A stretch of DNA of 64,000 bases from Prosapia bicincta (taxonomy: Eukaryota > Arthropoda > Insecta > Hemiptera > Cercopidae): the NCBI GenBank assembly GCA_036971475.1, contig JBAIZL010000001.1, positions 95,945,350 to 96,009,349 of the forward strand, in the 5' to 3' direction. A program made the position numbers and the translations under genes. The notes under the pieces were generated by a model. It was not told where the DNA came from and made no database searches. It saw nothing but the letters and a program-made list of their open reading frames with translations. This document shows, piece by piece, positions 1 through 13,049 of this stretch (within the stretch, counting starts at the first letter, position 1; each line of letters opens with the position of its first letter).

Positions 1-1040
1 TTTCTCACAGGACTCACAACAACAAAAACCTGTAGGCACCCTTTACTAAAAACTGCGCTCATTTAAAATTTTAAAGTTTTTATTTATTAATAGTTTTTGT
101 TAAAGATGAGAAATATTTTCCTTTATTTCTAGAAACTGAAGTTATAATCCGTATGTAAATTGAAATGGCCAAACAGCCCCCTCTAAAATCTACAACATAC
201 TCTTCATTTTAAATTATATCTCATTTAATAAAAAAATTCAACTACAATTTTGTTTACTTCTAACATAAAATAGTGTATGATTTAAGTTTACAGATTTTTA
301 AATTTTGAACAAAAAGTGATTTAAAAAATTGGTAATTCAAATCATTATTATTTTGGTATGCAACAAAAACTATGAGGGGAAGAATCAGAATTAGGTTTAA
401 ATAATGTTTTAGAGCACTATTTTAAAGTTAAATCTAACAATTGTGGAATTTAACTTTTTAACAATCCGTATCAAATTTCAGATTATAGTTTTTAAGGATG
501 CAGTTTTAATTAATGTATTCTTACCTGTATTTAAGAAATTTAATCAAAATCCGTGCATTAGTTTTTGTAGATTATTGATGTAGTTCTATTTTGAAGCTAG
601 ATGACTTTAAAACAGATATTTTTACAAGTTACTTAAAAAAAAAATAAATAGATTAAGATGACTCGAGGGGAAATAGTATTCAAATTTGTAGAAGCTTTAA
701 AATTTGCTGCAAACTCAGCAAACAAGTTTTTCAGTGTCTCAATAATCACTGCCAATTTATGTAATGCTTCATTGCAGTATTAATCAAGATTTTAAACTAG
801 TCTCACCAAAACCTTTCTAGCTCACTCATATACAATAAAATGACAAAAATGTACTTTCAAAATTTGAAATAGCAGCTAGACCAAGCAATAGTCCTAAAGA
901 ATTTTTGGGGGAAAGAGAACAAGAGCTTAGAATTTCATATGAAGTCATTGTATTGGTGTTTCAGATACTGAGAAAGACCAATCATACATAGTTAACAGAA
1001 CAGTAGCAGGTTACTCAGTAGCAGCATACTCAGTAACAGG

Positions 1041-1086
1041 TTAGGCTTCGTCAATGAAACAACGTTTTCGTAACGCATTAGCAAGT
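1041..1086 (+). repeat. Foldback family C, single decayed arm
   Basis: GGCTTCGTCAATGAAAC followed by a short hairpin, an ACGCAT block and TTAGCAAG resembles the arms at 51382-51430 and 2588-2635. The rest of positions 1-1379 is AT-rich sequence in which I see no gene. Confidence 0.45.
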
Positions 1087-1379
1087 TAGTAGTTTTCAGC
1101 TAGTTCTTTAAATATTTACTTATGATCTAATCAGGGAAATTAAGATTATTCAACAACCAAGTTTTATATTCTATTCTAGAACCTGAGAAACAATCATGTG
1201 GGAGAGGTTCTACAATTACTATTTCGTGTTTTCAAATTTATGAAAGTGTTATAATATTAACATAATAATGAGATAAAAAATTAGTAATTTCTGGACTTTA
1301 GAAATTTAAATTAAAAATTTATAGGGCTTATAACTGATTTAAATTAATCTTTCGTTATACTCATATAATGACTGTCTAT

Positions 1380-1416
1380 GTTCAATTTTAGGTGTGAAGT
1401 TTTTCGTTAATCCACC
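1380..1416 (+). promoter_or_regulatory. 5' leader of the FAAH2-like gene, with possible splice acceptor
   Basis: TTCAATTTTAG at 1381-1391 reads as a 3' splice site, so translation may start in exon 2 after an upstream noncoding exon. The start codon at 1417 sits in CCACCATGG, a near-ideal Kozak context, and the next in-frame Met lies 36 codons later. No promoter could be identified upstream. Confidence 0.45.
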
Positions 1417-1587
1417 ATGGAGCTGTGGATACGAATATTTGGTTTCATAGAGAACATTCTAACTGTTTTGTTGACACCGATTTTCTGGCTTTTGTCGTTC
1501 AGGCGATTGTTGCCTTTGCAGAAAATGGGAGATGAAATATTAAGTCATAGTGCAACTGACCTTGCAAGAAAAATAAGAACTGGTGAA
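1417..1587 (+). CDS. FAAH2: FAAH2-like coding exon 1
   Basis: Encodes residues 1-57: a hydrophobic N-terminal anchor (FGFIENILTVLLTPIFWLL) followed by a basic turn and the start of the amidase fold (ATDLARKIRTGE). The donor is GAA|GTAAGT and the exon ends in phase 0. Confidence 0.9.
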
Positions 1588-4500
1588 GTAAGTTTTATTT
1601 AATATTTAGATTAAGAACAATCCTTATAAACCTTTCAGAGAATGTATTTTACAAGTAACAGATAGTAAAAGTGGGTGGTTGACATAGACCCATATGTCGG
1701 CTCCTTATAAAGTACTAAAATAAATTACTTAATGCTTTCCGAATTCATAAAAAAGGGTATGCCAGTAACTCATCATATTAATATCATTTCATTCCATCTT
1801 CACTTGAGACTAGTTTTTCACTAAAAACACTGAAACATATATTAGTATATTACACTCTCTTAGTTTCTTGATTATTGAGGATAACCATTTTGGAAGATGT
1901 GTTCCTTTGTTAGGATGTTACAGTCTGAGTTGACGAAGGGACATATCTTCTGAAATGGCTCACCTCAATAACAAAAAAGTAAGTGTAACATAATAATATG
2001 ATCAAGTTTTTTCATCATAGTGTTTCTCACATTTAAATTTCTACTGTTTATAATACAGGGTCTAGATCTAGTTCATGCCTTGTAGAATATTACTTCTGGG
2101 ATAATAAAGTATGGTCCATTTTACCGTTAGGTAAATTTGACCACAAAGATAGCTAAACACCTAAAAAACTAAGACTCAAACAGAACACATTTAGCAATGG
2201 TGTCATCATTATCACTGAAACTAGTTGAGATTATTAGTAAGAATTTGAGTTTAGTTTTTTATATTTATGTCATTGACTAATTCCTAATTAATAATATATT
2301 TATTCCTTTAACATTAGTTTAGAAAGAAAAATAACTAAACTTGCCATTTGTTCCAAGAAAACAATTTACAAACTGACCTATTCCTATATATACTAGTCCT
2401 ATATATTTTTTTATTTGAATAAAATCAGACACTGAATGTTTAGCAAAATCCCTATAACAAAAAAAAAGAAAAAAATGCTTTTAATTAAGAGCTTATATTA
2501 TATTAAGTTGGTTGCTGTAATCATCTTGATTTCACTGATTAAATCATAAGTTATTATTTGAAGAACTAAGTGAAAACATTAACTTACTTGATGACGTGTT
2601 TCGAAACTATCGTTTCATTGATGAAGCCTAACCTGGTACCTTTGGTTCCTCAAATATTTACTTATGATTATATGTTAAAATAGTTTAAATTCTGATGAGT
2701 AACTTCATACATAAAACATTAAAATCAATTCTGTGAATTTCAAAGTGAAACCTTATAATCAAATGATTGGGCAAAGCTAGATTACAAATTTTCATTTTCA
2801 AGGATATGCCAAATATCATGGTCAGAAAAATCAATACCGAGTTTGTTTTGTATAACTGAACAAGGTAAATATATCCCATTGTTTTAAAAATTGAAGTTAA
2901 AATTACCCATAAATGTTATGTTAAGTAAATGTATTTCAAATTCAAATTAAAGAACTAAAACTATATTAATTTAATTAGTGAAAACTAAAAGTAGCTATGT
3001 CAGAAGAGGGCCAATTAAATGTACTATTTTCACTGTCTGATAATTTGGATGGAATAAATAACCAATACATAGTTTTCATGAGGAATTTGTAAAACAAAAG
3101 GTAATTTATACCAGGTTTATATTCTAAAAATGTGAGCTATTATATCTCTTAAAGTGTCATTTTTTAAATTTCAAAAACAATTATCATTGTGATTTTGAAT
3201 AGTACATTGTTTGAGGGGAAAACTAATATCTTATCTATGATTCAGATTAAAGCCTTTTATTATTTATTGGACAAGGTATTATAATAAAATACATGTAACA
3301 GTGAGTTGTTTATTTAGGCAATATTGATTCGATTACTTTGGAAAAATAAAGAAACTCCTTGGCATATTTTTTTGTATAAGGTCTATATAACCAGATGTTG
3401 AAAATTCAAGTCTTTATTTTCTTACAACTCCTGAAACTAATTAAAGAATATACATATCTTAAAATGTGTATTCAGAATAATTTATTAAAAAAATATGCCT
3501 TGTATGTGTATAAAGCCTTACATTATACTTAAAGAATGTGCTATAATTAACATTACTTTTCTACCAAAAAGTATTATTCCTTTAGAAAAGTTAAGTTGAT
3601 GAAGAATACTTTTGTTAGCTAATATAAATAACATGTAAACATAAAAACAGATGTATTAGTGTAGGATTTTAAACTCATTGATCACTGAGTAATAAATGAG
3701 GTTGGACTATCACATCTTCTAGAGAAAGTCTGCCAAACTAGGTATATAATCATTGGCAAGCTTACATCACTTCCCACAATAATCATGTCATTTATCATTT
3801 ACAACAATGTACTTCTATTAATCTGATGATGAATACCCAATGTTCCTCTAATTAATGCCTATGTTAAAAATATAAATGTATTAATAGTTATGCTTATAAA
3901 GAATTCAATTATCATCAGGAGCGTAACCAGAGAGGGGCACAGGGGGCCCTTGCCCCCACCAAACCAATTAATTTTAGGAGAATAATATTACCCTATAAAA
4001 CAGCGCTAGGTTTATAGCACAACAGCTTCTCAACAACCCAAAAATTGTGTAACTTTAAGTGCTAAGATACCATACTATATGATTTCCAGAGATGAAAATG
4101 TCCAAAATTTCCCTGAGAGGGTTCCACCTCCTGACCCTACTGGTCATGCCCCCCAAACATTGTCCTGGCTACACTACTGATTATTGTAACTATGATTTTG
4201 ACTTAGACAAAGTTAAATGAAGTTAGGTTTAAAACCATCTAGACATTTAAAAGATGTGTCTTCTATTTCTGAAATTCTTTGTAGTTTATGCAGTGTATAT
4301 GACATATGTGTGGTTCATTGTTGGCAAGATGCTATGCAGATAGAACATTCCCTATTAGACAAACATAAATACAAGATGATAATGAAAAAAAAATGTTTTT
4401 TTAATCATTTAAATTAATAAAAAAGTAGAGGGTTAGCTTCGTAAAAAGAACGATCATTTTGAAACACGTCAGCAAGTAAGCAATTACGTATTCACTTAGT

Positions 4501-6087
4501 TAAGTAGTTTAAAAATTAGTAAAATTAGTAAATTAATAGTATAAAGGAAATGCCTTAATTTCAATAAAGGATCTAGAGATCAATTTGCAGGGTTCCATAG
4601 CTGATAAAGATTGAAAACCTAAAAAGGCTTCTACTAGTTTCATCTCATATTTTTATTTTCTATTAGGGCAGGTGAGGATTCCAATTTTTTTATAACCATT
4701 ATTATTCCTTTAAAAAATCATTATACATAGTGTTCTGCATAAGTTAATACAAAAATGAAACTTTAAATATTTATATTACATTATTGGAGATTCTGAAGTA
4801 GTATAACTTTATTTCAGTTATTATGTGAAGATGTTGTGTTGGCCTTTACTTTCCGTTCTCGTAGAGTAGATGCCAGACTAAATGCCGTTGTTCAAGACAG
4901 GTATGATGATGCAATAAGGGAGGCTATTGCTGTTGATATTTTCATTGCTTCAGGAACAAAGACACCAGAACAGATAGAGAAAGACACTCCACTTTTAGGT
5001 GTGCCTCTGTCTGTGAAAGAATGTTGTAAATTAAAAGGTAGATTTATACTAAATATTATGATAGAAATATTTAAAATAAAATCTTTTTTATTAATAAAAG
5101 TCTTAAATTGTAATTTTGTTCAAAATCTCTGTAAATATTATTGTGTAATTAATCTGTATAAAGTATTTTTAAGTTCAAATATTTTCTCCTTCTTTATTCA
5201 AGAAATTACAGTTGTTCTAAAAATAACATTTTAAAACTAGGAATAAATTAATCAGATTAGCTCCTAAATGTTTTAAGCATACAATTTTAGACAGAAGTTT
5301 TGACACCTGTAAAGTTGTTATCAAAAGATGGGTTTTCACCTTAAAATATATTAAAAAATTAATCAAATTTATATATATTTTTTTCTGTTTTCTTCTTTGT
5401 AACTATCCTTTTAAGATTTCAATCAATTATGAAGTTCATTTAAACAAATTTGAAAGTTTCTAATTACCTGTAACAGATAAAGTTGTAATTATGTTGTATA
5501 ACTTAATGCACGAAGAAATTCCAAAAGCGCCCTTAAAAATTAATTGGAAATTATAATAATTATTGTTTTTAATAATAATTAAAAATATTTTTTGTTAAAA
5601 ACATTCCTCTTGATAAAAAGTAACACTAACTACTAAAAAAATTATGAATTAAAACCAAGCAAAATTGATTATGATAGACAGTGGTAGTTGGTTTTGTAAT
5701 TACCATTTCCCTAAACAAAATGATACAAAAAATTTGTTATTTCAATATAAAGTTAATTACTCTAAAGAGCTTTCTCTCTTTGACAATGATACCATTACTT
5801 TTAATAATTTAAATTGTATTTATAATACTGTCAATTGGTTTCTAGATATGAGTTATGCTGTGGGTTGTCTTGCAAGAAAAGGGAAAAAAGCTGATGATGA
5901 TGGAGAAGTTGTTAGCCTTCTAAAGAAAGCAGGAGCTATTCCTATTGCTGTGACTAATGTACCAGAACTGTGCTTGAGTACAGAAACTTATAATTTGGTC
6001 ACTGGTTTGACAAGAAATCCTTACAACCAACACCGGACAGTTGGTGGAAGTTCTGGAGGAGAGGTAAATAATAATTTCTAATGCACA

Positions 6088-6181
<94 letters not shown>

Positions 6182-9100
6182 TCTTCAAATGTAAATTTAA
6201 AAAATATATTATTGTTATACTGACTGAGTTTTTCTTTATCAAAGCAAGGCCTTATCATATATTCATTTATCAAATAAAAAAATAATAAATAAGGAGGATA
6301 ATAATACCTATTACAGTAACTGTGGGACATATTTTTATAGATACTTACAGTTAAAGTTTCGGTTATAATTAAAGAGGCTCTAAAACTGTCCAACTTTGGC
6401 CTGGCTGATATTTACAAAATAAAATATTGTTTAACATTAATTAAGTGCATTCCTGTTATCAATATTTAGATAATTTAAGAGATTTATTAGATGATTTAAT
6501 ATTACTGGAGTTCATGAAAATTAATTAATTTAAATAGATAATTTTAATGTGAAATGCAAATCGTAAATTCTTCAGGTTCTTCTCAGGAAGTTTAAAATAA
6601 TTTACTTTTTCAGTATATATCAAGGCTTGAAAAAATATCTGGAACACTTTTTTTGTATTAACTTGGCAAAAAACCACTACTTACTGATTTATTCAGCAAA
6701 CGCATTTCACACTAGGTCAGCGCTTGTCAGTGACTCACAGCATTGAATAATGCACTAACCTAGTGTAAAACGCGTCTGCTGAATAAATCAGTAAGTAGTG
6801 GTTTTTCGTCAAGTTAATACAAAAAAAGTGTAATTTATACAAAAACCTCAAGATGTACAACACACCCAAAAAATCTTGAAAATGTTATAGTTTGTCTTTA
6901 AAAATTATAACCTATAAATGTAGTAGCAAATTTTGGTAAGAAAATCGACTGTATTGATATTTGCCAGAAAAAAAAGAATTCTTGAATTTTGTAGTCCAAT
7001 ACATTTGGCGAATCTTATTAATCACTTAAACAATAGTTTATAACTATCCGAACTTTAAATTTAGTAAATTTGTTAAAACTTACTGAGACAAAACGTTTTC
7101 AATCGCTATGTGCAGATCTTCATCAGTGTGTTCTGCTTGACCCAACATCTCCAAGCAGAATACACTGATGAAGATCGGCCCATAGCGATCGAAAACATTC
7201 TGTCTCAGTAAGTTTTAACAAATTTACTAAATTTAAAGTTCGGATAGTCATAAACTATTGTTTAAGTGATTAAAAAAGTAGAATAGTTTTTATAGAGGTT
7301 AAATACACTGTTAGAAATACACTAACTAAACAGCAAACTATTTTATAGATTCTTGAATTCCGTAGTCCATTACGTTTAGTGAATCTTAATTAATCACTTT
7401 AGTAATAGTTTATGACTATCCAAACTTTAAATTTTGTAAATTTTTGAAAACTTACTGAGACAGAATGTTTTTGATTGCTAAGAGGCGATCTTCATCAGTG
7501 TCTTCTCCCTGAGCACACACTATTTTATAAAATTTTAATTAAATGTTTGCTTCTTTCACAGAGTTAATTATGAGATAAAATATTTATAGCCAAAACTAAA
7601 AAAAAACAGGGTGTTAATGAGATGTTGACCCTTAGAAGCTCTAACATGAATGACATGCACAAGATCCTGTGAGAAGTGCTGTGTCCAATATATAGCTGTT
7701 CCAGTCAGTGACTTACTCAAGAAAAAAAAGGAGAATGAGGAAGGGTTTTCTGTTATCTCATTAGGCAAAGTTGTCTTAAAGCTCATTAGTACTTGTGTGA
7801 CCAAACAAATTTCTTTTGTTCACTCATTAAGTCAACTGAACATCTCAACTGGCTTGAACTTCTGGTTCAACCAAATTAGGTGGACATTTTTTCAACTTTT
7901 CCTATTGGTTTTATCTTCAAGTCGTTTGAATATCTTGACTTCTGGTCACTGAAGTAGACTCTTAGAAGTTTTCACCTGAATGACATGTACAATGTTCTGT
8001 CTGGGAAATATAGATTCAATCTAGCTGAATTTCCACTTCAGCAGAGGAGTGTGGGGCTGATGGATAGTAACAATATCTCCTGGTTGTATTGATTTGATCT
8101 TTTGCATCCACTTGGAATGGCGTTCAAGGTGCCATTGACTCTAGATCCTCTGAGAGAAAGCTTGTACCATTTGCCATCTTTTGAATTGATTTGATGGATT
8201 GTTAGAAAGAAAAAGGCTCTGGTAAAGTGAGTATAAAAATTCCGCTATCAAATTATCTGGGCTTCAATGATGTAAGTCCAGAAGGGTCTGTTGAGAGTAA
8301 ATTGATCAATCTTAGGTTTAAGATAGTCTCAACCATTGTAACAAGTGTATTAAGTTCTCCAAGAGTAAGAAAATATTCTTTAATAACTCTAGTCAAGTGT
8401 AATTGGCATCTCTATTATCACTTTCCCACAATCTACTCTGATGGTTTGCTATTAGAGAGTTAAAGTGAAAACTAAGAGAGTGTTGATAGATTGCTGATTA
8501 AAAGTTTTCTTTTAAAGAGAAGTTCTTAGCAATTTAGATAATCCATTGCAAGCTCCCACCTCGTTTCTTCTATAAACGAAATAGTGATCATTTTGGATTT
8601 CCTGGCAAAGTAAATAGTGTCAATGCCGCAATGAAAGGATCCATTGTGAAGTCTTTTACAACTTCTAAATAAACAATCCATGTAGGGAAACACAAAAACA
8701 TAGATGTGATTCGGTATGTGCTGAAGAAGTAAGGAGTAAGCTACTCCTTAATCTTCTGCTAACCAATATCAGGTTGGTTATATAAATTTTTAACTTGTAA
8801 AGAGTTAATAACTTGGAGAAACTGTGGGGCAATTTTTTATTATAAATAAATAAAACCTCTTAACCACAAAAACGTTTTATATATATCCTAATGTTTATTT
8901 TGATTGTAAAGTAATTCAGGGAGTTAGTCTTGTAGTAATTTCTTTTGAAGATGGTTTATTTGCAGTCAAAATGTATATTATGATTTAAATAAAAAGTTTT
9001 TGTGATTAAGAGATTTTATTTATATGTAAGGAGATGTCGGATCCAGGTCAGATCTATGGTAGAGTCACACAAAGAATATACTGAATCAATATTTATACTA

Positions 9101-9916
9101 ATTCAAAGATAAGCAATTCTGGAAAGTAGATTAGTTTCATGGAGTTATAAATGTGACAGATTTACTTTCTTCAATATAGCAGCCTTTGTTTTTGCAAATA
9201 AATCTTTAACCTTAATCGATTGAACATTGTGAATCTAATATCTAACACATGTAAAATAGCGATAGCCTATCTCAGACGGATCACAAAACCCTATTAGTCT
9301 AATTAGTACCTTATAGATTGTACAGTTAGTAACACGAGATTGAGAAATAGTAAGGTATTTAAAGTAATAAGATATGCATTAATCGGTAATTCTCAATAAA
9401 ACTCTCCTACTTTGGAAGCGATACCAGTAAAAACTTAGTGTACACAAAATTTGAAGAAAATGCTGTGCCCAAAATAATAATAGTGCAAGCATCCCTCAAG
9501 GGTCAAATAATTTTGGAGTAACCAATAGAGCTGAATGTTTTGGCAAACTTGGTCCACTATATTTTCTATTAGGTAGCTAAGGCAATCTCTGTAGGGCTTC
9601 GACTGAAGTTACAGCATCTTATAAGAGGGTTCCGAATTTGTATACATAAAAATTCCTAATTCATTAGGAAGAAATTCATAATTGTGAAAAATTACTAATC
9701 CACTTGCATTCCATGAATCCACTTTCAAGCAATAAGTCACACAATTATTTGCATAATTCCACCGATTCCTGAACTAATGAGGACCCTGTAAGACAATCAG
9801 AGAAACCATGGATATTTAGGATTGTAATATCTTAGTGGCTTGTGGAAAGTGATGTACTTCCTTTTCAGCAAGCTTCTTGAGGGTTTAAATAGCTAAATAT
9901 GGCAAACATAAAAGCC

Positions 9917-9956
<40 letters not shown>

Positions 9957-11518
9957 TAAATTTAAAAAAAGATTTTTTGGGTGAGTTACATCTTTAAATA
10001 AGTTGCTGGTTCTGGTCATCCTTGCAGATCTAAATTTATTGAGAGGCCATTAGATGAAGTTTGTCTTTGATTGAATACTGCTCTCAGCCTTTTGGTAGGG
10101 CTTCTATCCTTATTCACAGCATGATATGGTAAATAATACCCTTCATTGTTTGTAGGTGCAATATTTGGCTTTTTATGATTGTAACCCAAATAATCTTTCA
10201 AGTAGAGCTGCTCGAAGATGTCTTATGTTATAACAATAGGATAACACAATGTAACAACAGGAGTTGTGAAAAAATTGTGTTCATAAGGTTTTTGCAATGC
10301 ACAATGTGTTGCAAAGGTTCATCAGTTTTAAAGTCAAAATTTGTTTTGGTGAGTTTTAACAATAAAAATTTCTCTTAAACTATAGCACTAATCAAAAGTA
10401 AGTTTTTTTTAGTAGTGATGCATTGAAAGTGTTAAGAAACTATAAATACTTTTGTTATTTTTACAAATTTACTGTTTTAATAAAAAACAATTAATGACAA
10501 CAGAAGTTGAAGATTGTTTTACAACAGGTTACATTATATATAGTTGTATATGTATACAACAATGTATATATACATTGTTATAAAATGTAATTTATTATTA
10601 CCTTCTAGATTTATAGAATAACTATAGATTTTTTTTCTAGTGTAAAGCAACTTCATGTAAACATACTTTTAAGAATTTGAATTATACTATTCTTATAAAA
10701 TAATGTGTTTTATTTTAAATACTTTTAATCATAAAATTTTTAGGCAACATTGATTGCTGCAGGAGGCTCAGTAATTGGAATAGGTTCAGATTGTGCTGGT
10801 TCTATTAGATGTCCTGCAATGTTGACTGGAATTTTTGGACATAAACCAACATCAGGTAAATGAAACACCAGTTTAGAATTACATTAACTATGGTTTTATT
10901 AGGATTCCTACTAAGTAGATTAAAATAAAAATTAAAAATTTAATCCAAATTCCAACCTAAATGTTAACTGAATTTAACTTTTATTGGAAAATCAATTCTT
11001 TTGGAATTTCCAAAACGTTCTTTTCATACAAACTCCACTAATGCTAATCTACTCTGACTTTGCCAAATTTTGGCTTTTGTCTTTCTTCTGAAAACCAGGT
11101 TATGAGTTAGTACTTGTAGACTATGGTAAAATTTCCTTCCAAGACTTCTCCTCTTGCTAATGAGACTAATACAGTTCAAAAATATAAAGAAAAGCAAAGT
11201 ATGTCTAAAATATCCCAGTTCATGAAGCTGTTATTATGTTGAGTTGGTCTCAAACTGTTTTTTGAGCATCTATTAGCAAAGTTTGTCTTTTGAATCAAAC
11301 ACATTTCCAAGGGGTGTTCTTTGGTAAATGGTTTCTTAAAAAATATTTTTTGAGCTATAACTAAAACAGCACTGGCCATATTTGATTGATCAAAACTTGT
11401 TTCGACCTCGATCTACTTATCTTAGGGATAACAATTATTCAACTCCTTCATTAACGCTTTACCTTAGTTCCTTCCTTAAGTGCAATAGCAATAATACTTT
11501 GCTGACTGCTACCTTGCA

Positions 11519-11573
<55 letters not shown>

Positions 11574-12600
11574 TATTATATTATAACATAAAAGTATGAG
11601 GCTATAGAATACATTTAGTGGTATCCAAAAAGAATCATAGTCTGTAGAAATATTAAACGAGGAGGGACAAGAATAGTTACTAAAATACGGACAAAGTACT
11701 TAACCATTGTTCTATTTCAAGTGTAGTCATAAAGGGGCTGCGGCAACCTTTAACAAAAGAAGGGTCCAAGTATTTTAAGATGGGAGTTTCTGAGTGACCA
11801 AAATACCTGAGATAATAACACTGTACTGTTAGAGAAAGTTATTTGTAAAAGGTATGGGAATCACCAGATTTAACTAAAATACATAAGGGGGGAGAGATTA
11901 TGCAAGGTTTGAAAAGTAAGTTATCGGTAGAGAAGTCTTGGAGGAATTTCAGAAGATGACAGATGTATTGGGGGGGGGGGGCAAGTGGAAGCAATGTAAA
12001 AGGGGTAAATTTTGTTTAATAAAATTAAGGGAATTGTAAGTTTTTTTATGTATGTAATTTAAAAGTGCGACGTAAATGATTTAGTAAAGAATTAGGAAAG
12101 CAAGTTAGTTATATGAAAAGTGCAGCGAAGCAGCTATCAACTGTCAAGATTCCAGGAACTCAACAAATAATAAGTACTTTCTTCTTACATTAAAATTAGC
12201 CAACAGAGCTTTATAAACCTAATAAATTCAGAACAATTTTAACTCATGTGTATAAAATATTAACCCACTTTCTAATTTACAAAAGATCCATAATAACGAC
12301 CCGAGAGAAAGAGCAAAACACACTGTAATTATTAAACTTTATTGTATTAAAAACGTAGAGCCTCAAATGTCCACCTTTTTAGTAATTGTAATATTATTTA
12401 AGAAATCAATCTTGTCACTATATAGTATTAAGGTAAATTGGTATAATGTGTAGTAATTAAATGTCAGGAATAAATGGAAGTGATGTTATTTGATATGAGT
12501 GTTAACTATTTAGAAACCTGAAGGTGCAACTATAGAAAGGTAAAGTAATTTAAATATATAACCTAAAGGTAAAAAGTTATATTTTAAATAACTTAGGTTA

Positions 12601-12638
<38 letters not shown>

Positions 12639-12996
12639 ATATATATATTCTTGATATTTTACGTTATCCTTTGTTTTTCCGTTGCACTGACTTTATGAAG
12701 TTAATATATTACTATTTTAAGTAATTTTATCCACCATTAAGTGCAATGATTTTACCTTGAGTGATGAGGCGCCTTTCGGTCACTTGACCATTGTCGAATA
12801 ACGTAAAATATCAAGAATTTAACACCAGCAAAGGTAAACAACTGTACCGTAAATATCTTAACCTCAAAATCAAACTCCAGAATTGCATCAAAAGTGATTC
12901 GACAACAGTCAAGTGACCGAAAGGCGCCTCATCACTCAAGGTAAAATCATTGCACTTAATGGTAGATAAAATTACTTACAATAGTAATATATTAAC

Positions 12997-13049
<53 letters not shown>

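Noticed and set aside
5665..5845. Extension of exon 3 upstream, since the frame is open from 5665
   Set aside because: The translation is AT-driven and unlike amidases, while the acceptor at 5845 gives a phase-correct join to exon 2.
5920..6393. 157-codon minus frame
   Set aside because: Antisense to FAAH2 exon 3 and continues through the (CA)n(TA)n microsatellite.
6644..7272. CRISPR array or bacterial-type repeat
   Set aside because: The repeats are inverted pairs with hairpin cores, not direct repeats with spacers, in a eukaryotic intron.
8227..8463. 78-codon plus frame
   Set aside because: Shadow of the minus-strand BEL/Pao integrase relic, which explains this stretch better.
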